A stretch of 15,561 nt of DNA from positions 1-15,561 of the forward strand of contig CAKTSO010000032.1 of assembly GCA_934613185.1 (NCBI GenBank), in the 5' to 3' direction. Shown in pieces: positions 1 through 6,443 of the stretch. The translations under genes were made by a program, and so were the position numbers. The stretch is from an uncultured Clostridia bacterium. Lineage in GTDB: Bacteria; Bacillota; Clostridia; Christensenellales; Maliibacteriaceae. Below the pieces are notes generated by a model that saw nothing but the letters and a program-made list of their open reading frames with translations, was not told the origin of the DNA and did not search any database. How positions within the stretch are numbered: position 1 is the first letter of the stretch; each line of letters opens with the position of its first letter.

Positions 1-1723
1 CCGTCGAAATCGCGCCGAACGCACATTCGCGCACGCAAAGGCCGCAGCCCGTGCAAAGCGTCTCGTTGATGACAGGGCGTCCGCCGTGGTTTTCCAGCGC
101 CGGGCAGCCGAGTTTCAGGCATTTGCCGCAGGATCTGCACCGATCGGGGTCGACGCGAAGCGGCGCTTTACGCATCCCCGGCAAAAGCGCGCAGGGGCGA
201 CGGCAGATGATGACGGACACGGCGTCGCGCGAAAGCTCTTCGCGGATCGTCTGTTCCAGTTTCTTCATGTCGAACGGATCGACGACGAAGACGTGTTCCA
301 CGCCGACGGCGTGCGCCAGTTTTTCAAAATCGACTTTGGGCGAATACTCGCCTTCGAGCGTACGGCCCGTGCCGGGATGATCCTGATGGCCGGTCATGCC
401 GGTCGTGCCGTTGTCCAGGATCAGCAGCGTTCCGTGCGTCTTGTTATAAACCATATCGACAAGACCCGTCATTCCGGAATGGAAGAACGTCGAGTCGCCG
501 ATGACGGAGACGGTATTCTTCGCAAGTTCGGGGTTGGCGCGTTCCATGCCGCTTGCGACGGGAATGCTCGAGCCCATGCAGACGCTGCAATGCATCGCCG
601 AAGCCGGCGGCAGCGCACCGAGCGTATAGCAACCGATGTCGCCCGAGACGAAGACGCCGAGGCGCGAGAGCACCTGGAACGTCGCGCGATGCGGGCAGCC
701 CGGGCACATGACCGGCGGACGCGCGGGAAGATCCGTGACGGGCGCCGCGTTTTCTTCTTTCCCGCTGAGCGCATTTTTCACGATCAGCGTCGAAAACTCG
801 CCCTGACGGGAGAACAGCGATTTGCCTTCGCATTCGATCCCCGCAGCCTTGATCTGTTCTTCGAAAATGGGCTCCAGTTCTTCGGCGACGATGAGTCGCT
901 GCACACCGTCGGCAAAATTCTGGATCAATTCCATCGGGAGCGGATTCACAAGCCCGAGTTTCAGCACGGGGATTTCCGGCGCCGCTTCTTTGACATACTG
1001 ATACGCAATGCCGGAAGCGATCACGCCCACGGAGCGATCCTCCGTCCATTCGATGCGATTGATCGGCATGTCGTTGGCATCGTCCGCCATGGTGTGTTCC
1101 CGTTCTTCCACGACGATGTGCCGCCCTCTTGCGTTGACGGGAAGCATCACGTTCTTTCGCATATTGCGCACGACTTCGCGAAGCGGGACGTCCTGCCGCG
1201 CGGACGTTTTGACGACGCCGCGCGAATGCGCCATGCGCGTCGTCGTGCGGATGACGACGGGTGTATCGTATTTCTCACTCATTTCAAACGCGAGCTTCAT
1301 AAAATCGACGGCTTCCTGACTGTCCGACGGTTCGAGCATCGGCAGATGCGCGCTGCGCGCATAATAACGGGAATCCTGTTCGTTTTGCGAAGAATGCATG
1401 CCCGGATCGTCGGCGACGACGATGACGAGTCCTGCGTTGACACCCATATACGACGAGGTAAAAAGCGGATCGGCAGCGACGTTCATGCCGACGTGCTTAA
1501 AGCAGCAAAGCGTACGCGCGCCGCCGAGGCTTGCGCCGATCGCCGTTTCCAGCGCAACTTTTTCGTTCGGCGCCCATTGCGCGTGAATTTCGTCGTATTT
1601 CGCGGCTTCCTGCGTGATCTCCGTACTGGGCGTTCCCGGATAAGCCACGGCAACGCGTACGCCCGCTTCATAAGCGCCGCGCGCCAAAGCCTGGTTCCCC
1701 AGCATCAAAACACTGTTTTCCAT
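1..1723 (-). CDS. iorA: Indolepyruvate ferredoxin oxidoreductase, alpha subunit (3' end cut by window edge)
   Basis: The subunit carries thiamine diphosphate and ferredoxin-type clusters, and with IorB it oxidises aryl 2-keto acids (indolepyruvate, phenylpyruvate) to the acyl-CoA while reducing ferredoxin, in the cytoplasm. Read directly on the minus strand: start ATG at 1723; pyrimidine-domain N-terminus with AYPGTPSTEI near residue 30; CPGCPHR at 340-346; a GDIGC motif at 361-365; the thiamine-diphosphate motif GDSTFFHSGMTGL at 409-421; then two cysteine sets, Cys529/532/535/540 and Cys557/560/563/567, for 4Fe-4S clusters. About 574 codons are visible and the family is usually about 580-600 residues, so only the tail is missing. 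A GGAGGA ribosome binding site precedes the ATG by about 12 bases. iorB normally follows and would lie beyond position 1. Family identification is confident; substrate preference is inferred from the family. Confidence 0.95.
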   Translation of the reverse strand, partial: MENSVLMLGNQALARGAYEAGVRVAVAYPGTPSTEITQEAAKYDEIHAQWAPNEKVALETAIGASLGGARTLCCFKHVGMNVAADPLFTSSYMGVNAGLVIVVADDPGMHSSQNEQDSRYYARSAHLPMLEPSDSQEAVDFMKLAFEMSEKYDTPVVIRTTTRMAHSRGVVKTSARQDVPLREVVRNMRKNVMLPVNARGRHIVVEEREHTMADDANDMPINRIEWTEDRSVGVIASGIAYQYVKEAAPEIPVLKLGLVNPLPMELIQNFADGVQRLIVAEELEPIFEEQIKAAGIECEGKSLFSRQGEFSTLIVKNALSGKEENAAPVTDLPARPPVMCPGCPHRATFQVLSRLGVFVSGDIGCYTLGALPPASAMHCSVCMGSSIPVASGMERANPELAKNTVSVIGDSTFFHSGMTGLVDMVYNKTHGTLLILDNGTTGMTGHQDHPGTGRTLEGEYSPKVDFEKLAHAVGVEHVFVVDPFDMKKLEQTIREELSRDAVSVIICRRPCALLPGMRKAPLRVDPDRCRSCGKCLKLGCPALENHGGRPVINETLCTGCGLCVRECAFGAIST

Positions 1724-1800
1724 GTTAATGATGATTCCTCCGAATCCTGATCGTTCCCACTGATATCCCACGCACAGACTGTAATGCGAGGTATATTTTT

Positions 1801-1829
1801 ATTATATTATCAGTCGGAAATGCTGTCAA
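1801..1829 (-). promoter_or_regulatory. Consensus sigma-70-type promoter for iorA
   Basis: On the minus strand TTGACA (1829-1824) and TATAAT (1806-1801) are separated by exactly 17 bases; both hexamers are perfect matches. The -35 box lies inside the last codons of the upstream C_GCAxxG_C_C gene (the Phe-Asp-Ser codons). Transcription would start near 1794, giving a leader of about 70 bases to the iorA ATG. No terminator separates the two genes, so iorA could also receive read-through. Confidence 0.8.
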
Positions 1830-2298
1830 ACGCGGCGTCTTTTCCGTTTTCCCGCGCGTCGATGATTGTCTCCAGAATTTCGACGGCGTCGCGCACATAT
1901 TCCGAGCACGGACGTTTTTTGTAATATTCACTTGTTCTGGCCGCAGGCTTGTCCGAACGCGTGCCGGGTGCAAGCCCGAGCAGAATGCGGCACACGACGT
2001 CACCGTTTTTCTTCTCAAACGCTTCCGCTGCGCTTCGCACCAGCGCGTAATGCGCCGCCTTGGCCTTGGGATCACGATCGATGCCGTCCCCGTACAAAAG
2101 GCCCAGCACCATACACATACCGCTCACCGCGCCGCAGACTTCGCGCATGCCGCTGATGCCGCCGCCAAAAGGCGCGGACAACCGCTTTGCCGTCTCGACG
2201 TCCAGATGCGTTTTATCGCAGAACGCGGCCACGACCGCCTGCGAACAGTTGCATCCCTGCCGAAAGAGCACCTCTGCCTGATCCATTCGCTGTGACAT
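1810..2298 (-). CDS. C_GCAxxG_C_C family redox protein
   Basis: A 162-residue soluble protein of the C_GCAxxG_C_C family, putative redox-active proteins common in anaerobes whose reaction is not established. Visible cysteines: Cys16 and Cys18 in GCNCSQA, Cys55 in CGAVSG (the CGAxxG signature), Cys103 and Cys131. There is no signal peptide or membrane segment. I place the start at the ATG at 2298 because a perfect GGAGGTG ribosome binding site (2314-2308) ends 9 bases before it; the in-frame GTG at 2310 lies inside that site and cannot be the start. Its neighbour iorA is a ferredoxin-linked oxidoreductase, so a thiol or metal role in the same redox metabolism is possible, but that is inference from position only. 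Family call is confident; function is unknown. Confidence 0.88.
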   Translation of the reverse strand: MSQRMDQAEVLFRQGCNCSQAVVAAFCDKTHLDVETAKRLSAPFGGGISGMREVCGAVSGMCMVLGLLYGDGIDRDPKAKAAHYALVRSAAEAFEKKNGDVVCRILLGLAPGTRSDKPAARTSEYYKKRPCSEYVRDAVEILETIIDARENGKDAAFDSISD

Positions 2299-2330
2299 GA
2301 GAAATTGCACCTCCAGTATTGTGCGTTATT

Positions 2331-2359
2331 ATTTTAGCGGTTTCTTAACAGAAACTCAA
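2331..2359 (-). promoter_or_regulatory. Promoter of the C_GCAxxG_C_C gene with a palindrome in the spacer
   Basis: TTGAGT (2359-2354, 4/6 match to consensus) and TAAAAT (2336-2331, 5/6) stand 17 bases apart on the minus strand, about 33 bases upstream of the start codon. An inverted repeat, GTTTCT-4-AGAAAC, at 2340-2355 fills most of the spacer and touches the -35 box, where a repressor would block polymerase. Further upstream, to 2454, the region is AT-rich with a GC-rich CCGCCG/CGGCGG inverted repeat and no reading frame I would call. Confidence 0.55.
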
Positions 2360-2456
2360 GCGCCGCCGGAAAATCTCGGCAATTCGCGGCGGAATCGTTT
2401 CTTAATTTAACAATATAACCGATTTGTCAGACGAAAACAATATTCAAGAGCGGTAC

Positions 2457-2496
2457 AAATAGAAAAGGCGCGTCTTTCTTTTTTGAAAAACGCGCC
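2457..2496 (-). terminator. Intrinsic terminator after the first solute-binding protein gene
   Basis: Minus strand: a 12-bp stem with one G-T wobble (arms 2496-2485 and 2478-2467), a loop of six A, then TTTTCTATTT. It lies 57 bases past the stop codon at 2554 and separates that gene from the redox-protein gene. Confidence 0.9.
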
Positions 2497-2553
2497 CTGT
2501 TTTCGTACTACAGCTATGCGGTCCTATGGCTTTTTACGAAATCGATCGTCCGA

Positions 2554-3597
2554 TTACTCTTCTTCGATGTAGTCGGCGACGTTGTCCTTGCAGATCCACG
2601 CCACGTCGACGTACGTCGTCTGCTCTTCGGGCTGTTTGCCGATCAGAAGGTTATAGGCCGTCATGACGCCCTGATAGCCGAGTTCGACCGGGAACTGCGC
2701 GGCGGAGCCGTACTGCTTGCCCTGCTGAATCAGCTCTTTGGCGACGACAGAGCCGTCGATGCCGGTGATGATGATATCATCCAGTTTGCCGGCGGCTTCC
2801 ACAGCGGAAACTGCGCCCTGCGCGGGCGTGTCGGAGAAGTTCCAAACACCGTCGATCTGGTCGGGATACGCGTTCAACAGAGCGGTCATGGCTTCCATCG
2901 CCGCGTCGACACCGCTCAAGATATCCTTAACTTCGAGAAGCTTAATATCGGGCCAATTCTTCAGTTCATCCTGCATGCCCTGTTCACGAATGGCCGCGTT
3001 GGGGTTCGTCGAGTCGGAGATGGCAATGATGCTGCCCTTGCCGTCGAGCGCCTTGGCGAGCATTTCCATTTCCAGGCGACCGGCTTCATAGTTGTTGGAC
3101 ACGATGACCGCATCGGCGTTCTCGCTGCCGTCGCAGGGTGCGTCGATGATCACGGTGTACAGCCCTTCTTTGGCAAGGCACTTTTCAAACGCCGGAACGG
3201 AACCGGACGGATCCATGCAGACAAGAAGCATGGCGTCGATGTCCATGTTCAGAAGATCTTCCACGTTCGACAGTTCGCGATTGAGCTCTTTGTTGTCGTC
3301 CATGAAGATGATCTCATCGTTGCGGCCGGTTTTCTCGTTCATTTCGTCGATCGCACGCTGTGCACCCTTCATGAGCTCGACATAGAAAAGACCGGCGAAG
3401 GATTTGACCGGCATACCGAACACGACGTCGTGATCGATATCTTCGATCGTCATCTCAACTGCTTCTTTCACGGCTTCTTCCGTCGCGACGGGTTCCGAAG
3501 GTTTGGCGGGCTCTTCTTTTTTGCCGCAACCGGTAAGGACCATTCCGAGCGCAAGGATCAATACGAGCGCAAGCGCAAAAATACGATTGTGTTTCAA
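2554..3597 (-). CDS. Sugar-type ABC transporter solute-binding lipoprotein (copy A)
   Basis: A 347-residue lipoprotein of the RbsB-like periplasmic-binding group (Peripl_BP_4), which captures a sugar-like ligand outside the membrane and delivers it to an ABC importer or a chemoreceptor. Residues 1-23 form a lipoprotein signal ending in lipobox LTGC (Cys24), followed by a charged Pro/Glu-rich linker to about residue 50. The two-lobe domain then starts at FGMPVKSFAGLFY; MDPSGSVPAFEKC, VIVSNNYEAGRLE and ITGIDGSVVAKEL are typical family segments. The start is a TTG at 3597, fixed by AGGAGGAG at 3609-3602; no ATG fits that site. It is single-gene, with its own promoter and terminator. It is about 80% identical in the mature domain to the gene at 3871-4917. 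No permease or ATPase gene lies in the window. The ligand cannot be told from the sequence. Confidence 0.92.
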   Translation of the reverse strand: MKHNRIFALALVLILALGMVLTGCGKKEEPAKPSEPVATEEAVKEAVEMTIEDIDHDVVFGMPVKSFAGLFYVELMKGAQRAIDEMNEKTGRNDEIIFMDDNKELNRELSNVEDLLNMDIDAMLLVCMDPSGSVPAFEKCLAKEGLYTVIIDAPCDGSENADAVIVSNNYEAGRLEMEMLAKALDGKGSIIAISDSTNPNAAIREQGMQDELKNWPDIKLLEVKDILSGVDAAMEAMTALLNAYPDQIDGVWNFSDTPAQGAVSAVEAAGKLDDIIITGIDGSVVAKELIQQGKQYGSAAQFPVELGYQGVMTAYNLLIGKQPEEQTTYVDVAWICKDNVADYIEEE

Positions 3598-3655
3598 GGT
3601 ACTCCTCCTGCAATGTGTTTGTTTTTTTGACCGTCATAGCCACAACATTTGCTTT

Positions 3656-3689
3656 GACACGAAAAAGGCACGTTCCCCTTTGACGTGTT
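3656..3689 (-). other. 5' UTR inverted repeat of solute-binding protein A
   Basis: Just downstream of the expected start site, ACACG/CGTGT outer arms and AAAGG/CCTTT inner arms can form an imperfect hairpin with a 2x2 internal loop and 8-base apical loop. An alternative CACGT/ACGTG pairing overlaps it. It could be a repressor operator or an mRNA hairpin. The pairing is short, so confidence is modest. Confidence 0.35.
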
Positions 3690-3703
3690 CAAACTTCTTT
3701 TTC

Positions 3704-3731
3704 ATTATACAACATTATTCGACATTGTCAA
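3704..3731 (-). promoter_or_regulatory. Consensus promoter of solute-binding protein A
   Basis: Perfect TTGACA (3731-3726) and perfect TATAAT (3709-3704) on the minus strand, with a 16-base spacer. The start would be near 3697, leaving a leader of about 100 bases before the TTG start codon. Confidence 0.85.
3710..3724 (-). repeat. 15-bp promoter block shared by both solute-binding protein genes, copy 1
   Basis: Minus strand TGTCGAATAATGTTG, which matches 14 of 15 bases of the block at 5044-5058. Here it fills the spacer between -35 and -10. It contains TGTCG and TGTTG spaced one helical turn apart. It may be an operator, or sequence kept from the gene duplication. Confidence 0.5.
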
Positions 3732-3776
3732 GCAATCCTTTATCCTTGCGTCACCCCTATTTCTTCTTTCATTTTT

Positions 3777-3818
3777 CATAAAAACAAAGCGCACGATTCC
3801 AAACGGAACCGTGCGCTT
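3777..3818 (-). terminator. Intrinsic terminator after the second solute-binding protein gene
   Basis: Minus strand: a 14-bp stem with one G-T wobble (arms 3818-3805 and 3800-3787), a 4-base loop GTTT, then TGTTTTTATG. It follows the stop codon at 3871 by about 50 bases and lies just before the promoter of copy A, so the two paralogous genes are transcribed separately. Confidence 0.9.
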
Positions 3819-3870
3819 AACATCATCGGTATTCTAAGCAGGAAGGTTTCTCGTATCCGCCCTGCCGGCT

Positions 3871-4917
3871 TCAGTTTTCTTCAATATAATCCTTCACGTT
3901 GTCTTGGCCGATCCACGCAACGTCGACATAAACCGTCTGTTCCTCGGGTTTTACGCCCACAAGAAGATCATACGCCGTCATTACGCCCTGATAGCCGAGC
4001 TCAACCGGGAACTGTGCGGCGGAACCGTACTGCTTGCCCTGCTGAATGAGCTCTTTGGCAACGACGGAACCGTCAACGCCGCTGATGAGAATATCATCGA
4101 GCAAACCTGCCGCTTCTACCGCGGAAACCGAACCCTGCGCGGGCGTATCGGAGAAATTCCAAATACCGTCGATCTGACCCGGATAAGCGTTCAGCATCGA
4201 AGTTACGGTTTCCATTGCTGCATCAACACCGCTTCGAATATCTTTGATCTCGATCACGTTGATGTCGGGCCAATTCTTCAGTTCATCCTGCATGCCCTGC
4301 AGACGAACTGCGCCGTTGGAGTTCGTCGAGTCGGAAAGCGCGATGATATTTCCCTTGCCGCCGAGGCCTTTTGCGAGCATCTCCATTTCAAGGCGGCCGG
4401 CTTCGTAGTTGTTGGATACGATAACCGCGTCGCATTTTTCGCTGCCTTCGCACGATGCGTCAACAATAACGGTGATCATATCCTTTTTTGCGATGCATTT
4501 TTCAAATGCGGGAACGGAACCGGACGGATCCATGCAAACCAGCACCATGACGTCAATTTCCATATTCAGCAGATCTTCCACGTTGGAAAGCTCACGGCTG
4601 AGTTCGTTGTTGTCATCCATGAAAATGATTTCATCGCTGCGTCCGGTTTTTTCGTTCATTTCATCGACCGCACGCTGCGCACCCTTCATGAGTTCAACAT
4701 AGAACAGACCGGAAAAGGATCGAACCGGCATTCCAAACGTGACATCATGATCAATCTGCTTCGTCGCTTCCTCCATGGCGTTTTTAACCGTTTCCGACGC
4801 ACCGGGCTTGGCGCTTTCCTCCGGCATTTCGCTCTTTTGTCTGCCGCAGCCGGTCAACAAAAGCCCCCATGCGAGAATCAGTGCCAGTACAAGTGCAAAA
4901 TAGCGATATTGTTTCAT
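3871..4917 (-). CDS. Sugar-type ABC transporter solute-binding lipoprotein (copy B)
   Basis: A 348-residue paralogue of the gene at 2554-3597, with the same RbsB-like fold and role. It has a lipoprotein signal with lipobox LTGC (Cys24), a diverged acidic linker, then the binding domain from about residue 56 (FGMPVRSFSGLFY). By my hand alignment about 240 of 293 mature-domain residues match copy A, with the hinge and pocket-like segments (MDDNNELSRELSN, MDPSGSVPAFEKC, NFSDTPAQG, YGSAAQFPVELGYQG) nearly unchanged and most differences conservative. The start is ATG with AAGGAGG at 4930-4924. Codon third positions look less GC-rich than in copy A. It has its own consensus promoter and terminator. 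No transporter membrane or ATPase gene is nearby. Ligand unknown. Confidence 0.92.
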   Translation of the reverse strand: MKQYRYFALVLALILAWGLLLTGCGRQKSEMPEESAKPGASETVKNAMEEATKQIDHDVTFGMPVRSFSGLFYVELMKGAQRAVDEMNEKTGRSDEIIFMDDNNELSRELSNVEDLLNMEIDVMVLVCMDPSGSVPAFEKCIAKKDMITVIVDASCEGSEKCDAVIVSNNYEAGRLEMEMLAKGLGGKGNIIALSDSTNSNGAVRLQGMQDELKNWPDINVIEIKDIRSGVDAAMETVTSMLNAYPGQIDGIWNFSDTPAQGSVSAVEAAGLLDDILISGVDGSVVAKELIQQGKQYGSAAQFPVELGYQGVMTAYDLLVGVKPEEQTVYVDVAWIGQDNVKDYIEEN

Positions 4918-4982
4918 TGTTCTCCTCCTTTAAAAATTGTGTTTTTTGTACTGTCGTTGATACCGTAGAGTCCGTGTACGCC

Positions 4983-5006
4983 AAAAGCGCACTCACTTGC
5001 GCTTTT
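4983..5006 (-). promoter_or_regulatory. Perfect palindrome at the transcript start of solute-binding protein B
   Basis: A perfect 9-bp inverted repeat (AAAAGCGCA / TGCGCTTTT, 6-base loop) lies about +6 to +29 from the start site predicted by the adjacent promoter. That is a classic repressor-operator position; it could equally be a stabilising 5' mRNA hairpin or a weak attenuator, because the second arm ends in four T. The rest of 4918-5207 holds the promoter, AT-rich upstream DNA and the terminator of the next operon, with no gene. Confidence 0.55.
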
Positions 5007-5017
5007 ATTTGGATTGA

Positions 5018-5046
5018 ATTATACAAAAAAGTGTTTTTGTTGTCAA
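5018..5046 (-). promoter_or_regulatory. Consensus promoter of solute-binding protein B
   Basis: Perfect TTGACA (5046-5041) and perfect TATAAT (5023-5018) with the ideal 17-base spacer on the minus strand. The DNA just upstream (about 5047-5090) is strongly A/T-rich, resembling an UP element. The leader would be about 94 bases. Confidence 0.88.
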
Positions 5047-5058
5047 CATTTTTCGACA
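5044..5058 (-). repeat. 15-bp promoter block shared by both solute-binding protein genes, copy 2
   Basis: Minus strand TGTCGAAAAATGTTG, one base different from the block at 3710-3724. Here it sits at the upstream edge of the promoter and overlaps the first bases of the -35 box, unlike copy 1, which is inside the spacer. Confidence 0.5.
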
Positions 5059-5162
5059 CAATATAATTTATTTTAATTCTTTTCGAAAACAGTCTTTTCA
5101 TATCAACGGGCTTACCGCAATTCGGTATGAACAAGCACGCAAACGCGGCATACATCCAAAGC

Positions 5163-5191
5163 AAAAAAACGCAGCCGAAAAGCTGCGTTTT
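5163..5191 (-). terminator. Intrinsic terminator of the pheST-Nudix-HD operon
   Basis: Minus strand: a perfect 10-bp stem (5191-5182 with 5175-5166), a 6-base loop, and a run of seven T that begins in the second arm. It lies 17 bases past the HD-protein stop codon. Confidence 0.93.
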
Positions 5192-5207
5192 GCCGTAGAA
5201 TACGCCA

Positions 5208-5783
5208 TTACATGTCGCCGTTGTTTCTTTCGCGCTCCAGTTCCTGCATCGCGGCGATGGTCTCGTCCGTCAGCTGTTTTAAATCCATCCCGAGCATTTC
5301 CGCGCCGCGGCGGATGACGTCGCGCGAGCAGCCCGCGGCGAAGCTCTGCTGCTTGAACTTTTTCATGACCGATTTGGTCTCCAGATCGAGCGTGCTCTTC
5401 GACGGACGCACCGCGACCGCAGCGCCGATCAGACCCGTCAATTCGTCGACGGCGTACAGCACTTTTTCCATCACAAGCTCCGGCTCGACATCCGTGCAGA
5501 TGCCGTAACCGTGACTCTGCATCGCATGGATCAGACGCTCGTCAATATCGTTTTCACGCATCAGCTCCACGCCTTTTATGCAATGTTCCTGCGGATAAAG
5601 CTCGAAGTCAATGTCGTGAAGCATCCCGACGCTCTGCCAGAATGCGACGTTCTCGGGATCGTATTTTCTTGCGAAAACACCCATGACGCCCGCGACTGTC
5701 TCGCCGTGAGCAAGATGAAACGGCTCTTTGTTGTATTTTTCCAAAATTTCGCGCGCCTGCTGCGGCGTCGGCACATAAGACAT
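5208..5783 (-). CDS. HD-domain hydrolase
   Basis: A 191-residue soluble protein of the HD superfamily, metal-dependent phosphohydrolases of the cytoplasm. Candidate metal ligands are His26 (AHGETV), His56-Asp57 (MLHDIDFELYP) and Asp113 (VDELTGLIGA); SHGYG (90-94), VRPSKS (125-130) and AAGCSRDVIRRGAEMLG near 149-165 look like conserved segments of a small clostridial HD family of unknown substrate. I chose ATG 5783: AAAGGA at 5801-5796 stands 12 bases upstream, whereas the ATG at 5795 abuts that site. The open frame to 5903 overlaps the Nudix gene and is not used. The start is 28 bases past the Nudix stop, so the two are probably cotranscribed. The superfamily is confident; the reaction is not. 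Confidence 0.88.
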   Translation of the reverse strand: MSYVPTPQQAREILEKYNKEPFHLAHGETVAGVMGVFARKYDPENVAFWQSVGMLHDIDFELYPQEHCIKGVELMRENDIDERLIHAMQSHGYGICTDVEPELVMEKVLYAVDELTGLIGAAVAVRPSKSTLDLETKSVMKKFKQQSFAAGCSRDVIRRGAEMLGMDLKQLTDETIAAMQELERERNNGDM

Positions 5784-5811
5784 AACAGCACACATCCTTT
5801 TTATAAAGTTT

Positions 5812-6345
5812 TCAGCGAAGAAGCGGCGCACCGCGATCGGCAAGTGCGCGGTTGATCGCTTTTCGAAGCGGCAGGAGCCGCCGCACGACCGGCTCGGCGA
5901 CAAGACCTTCTGCGATCATTTCGTCAAGTTCCGGCGCCGTGACCCAGCGGCAGTCGCACGTCTCACCCGCCTGCAATCGGATCTTTTCAATCGGCACGTT
6001 TCGGAAAAGAAGATAGGTGTCGATGAACGCGTGTTCTTCCGTTTCCGAGGCAAGAAGCGTCAGCTCGCTTGCATCGGCGGCGATCCCCGTCTCTTCGAAC
6101 AATTCCCGCCGCACAGCCTCCATCGACGTCTCCCCTGCCTGAACGCAGCCGCAGGTATTCTCCCACGTCATGGGATAGGTCTGCTTCGCCGCGTCTCGCT
6201 TTGTCAAAAAAAGCCTGCCGGTGTCGTCGATCGTCCACACGGCGACGACGACATGATACGTCCCTGCGGGCGGCGGCGTGCCGCGAAGATGCGTTCGGCC
6301 GAGCGCGATTCGGTTGATAGCGTAAAGATCATAGCGTTCCGACAT
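5812..6345 (-). CDS. Nudix hydrolase
   Basis: A 177-residue cytoplasmic Nudix protein, expected to cleave a nucleoside-diphosphate-linked or related pyrophosphate substrate with Mg2+. The Nudix box is complete: Gly66, Glu72, Arg80-Glu81, Glu84-Glu85 and Gly87 fit GX5EX7REUXEEXGU exactly. The N-terminal segment (YDLYAINRIALGRTHLRG, then GTYHVVVAVW) and WENTCGCVQAGE resemble the group often annotated beside isopentenyl-diphosphate isomerase-like Nudix enzymes, but I cannot assign a substrate. The start ATG at 6345 has AAGGAG six bases upstream; an in-frame extension to 6423 runs through an inverted repeat and lacks a ribosome binding site. No convincing promoter precedes it, so expression probably comes from read-through of pheST. 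Confidence 0.92.
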   Translation of the reverse strand: MSERYDLYAINRIALGRTHLRGTPPPAGTYHVVVAVWTIDDTGRLFLTKRDAAKQTYPMTWENTCGCVQAGETSMEAVRRELFEETGIAADASELTLLASETEEHAFIDTYLLFRNVPIEKIRLQAGETCDCRWVTAPELDEMIAEGLVAEPVVRRLLPLRKAINRALADRGAPLLR

Positions 6346-6389
6346 CGTGTTCTCCTTAAAATCTCTTAAAAATGTCTTCTTTGAATCAA

Positions 6390-6422
6390 TGCGCAGCGCC
6401 CTTTTATCTCGGACGCTGCGCA
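6390..6422. repeat. Inverted repeat between pheT and the Nudix gene
   Basis: A perfect 9-bp GC-rich inverted repeat (TGCGCAGCG / CGCTGCGCA) with a 15-base loop. On the minus strand no T-run follows, so it is a poor terminator in the direction of the genes. In the plus direction a run of six T appears seven bases later. It may dampen or process the pheST transcript. Confidence 0.6.
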
Positions 6423-6443
6423 CGATTGTTTTTTCATAAGGGA

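Noticed and set aside
86..1750. A 554-codon plus-strand open frame at the left end
   Set aside because: Shadow of iorA, whose minus-strand frame shows thiamine-diphosphate and Fe-S motifs but is cut by the window edge.
3904..4968. A 354-codon plus-strand open frame opposite solute-binding protein B
   Set aside because: Codon-register shadow of a clear lipoprotein gene.
5112..5127. Small TACCG/CGGTA inverted repeat upstream of the binding protein B promoter
   Set aside because: Five-base arms only, no T-run, and nothing ties it to a gene.
5784..5903. Longer N-terminus for the HD protein
   Set aside because: It overlaps the Nudix gene and begins without a ribosome binding site; the HD family homology starts at MSYVPTP.
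6346..6423. Longer N-terminus for the Nudix protein
   Set aside because: It reads through the inverted repeat region, while AAGGAG correctly precedes the ATG at 6345.
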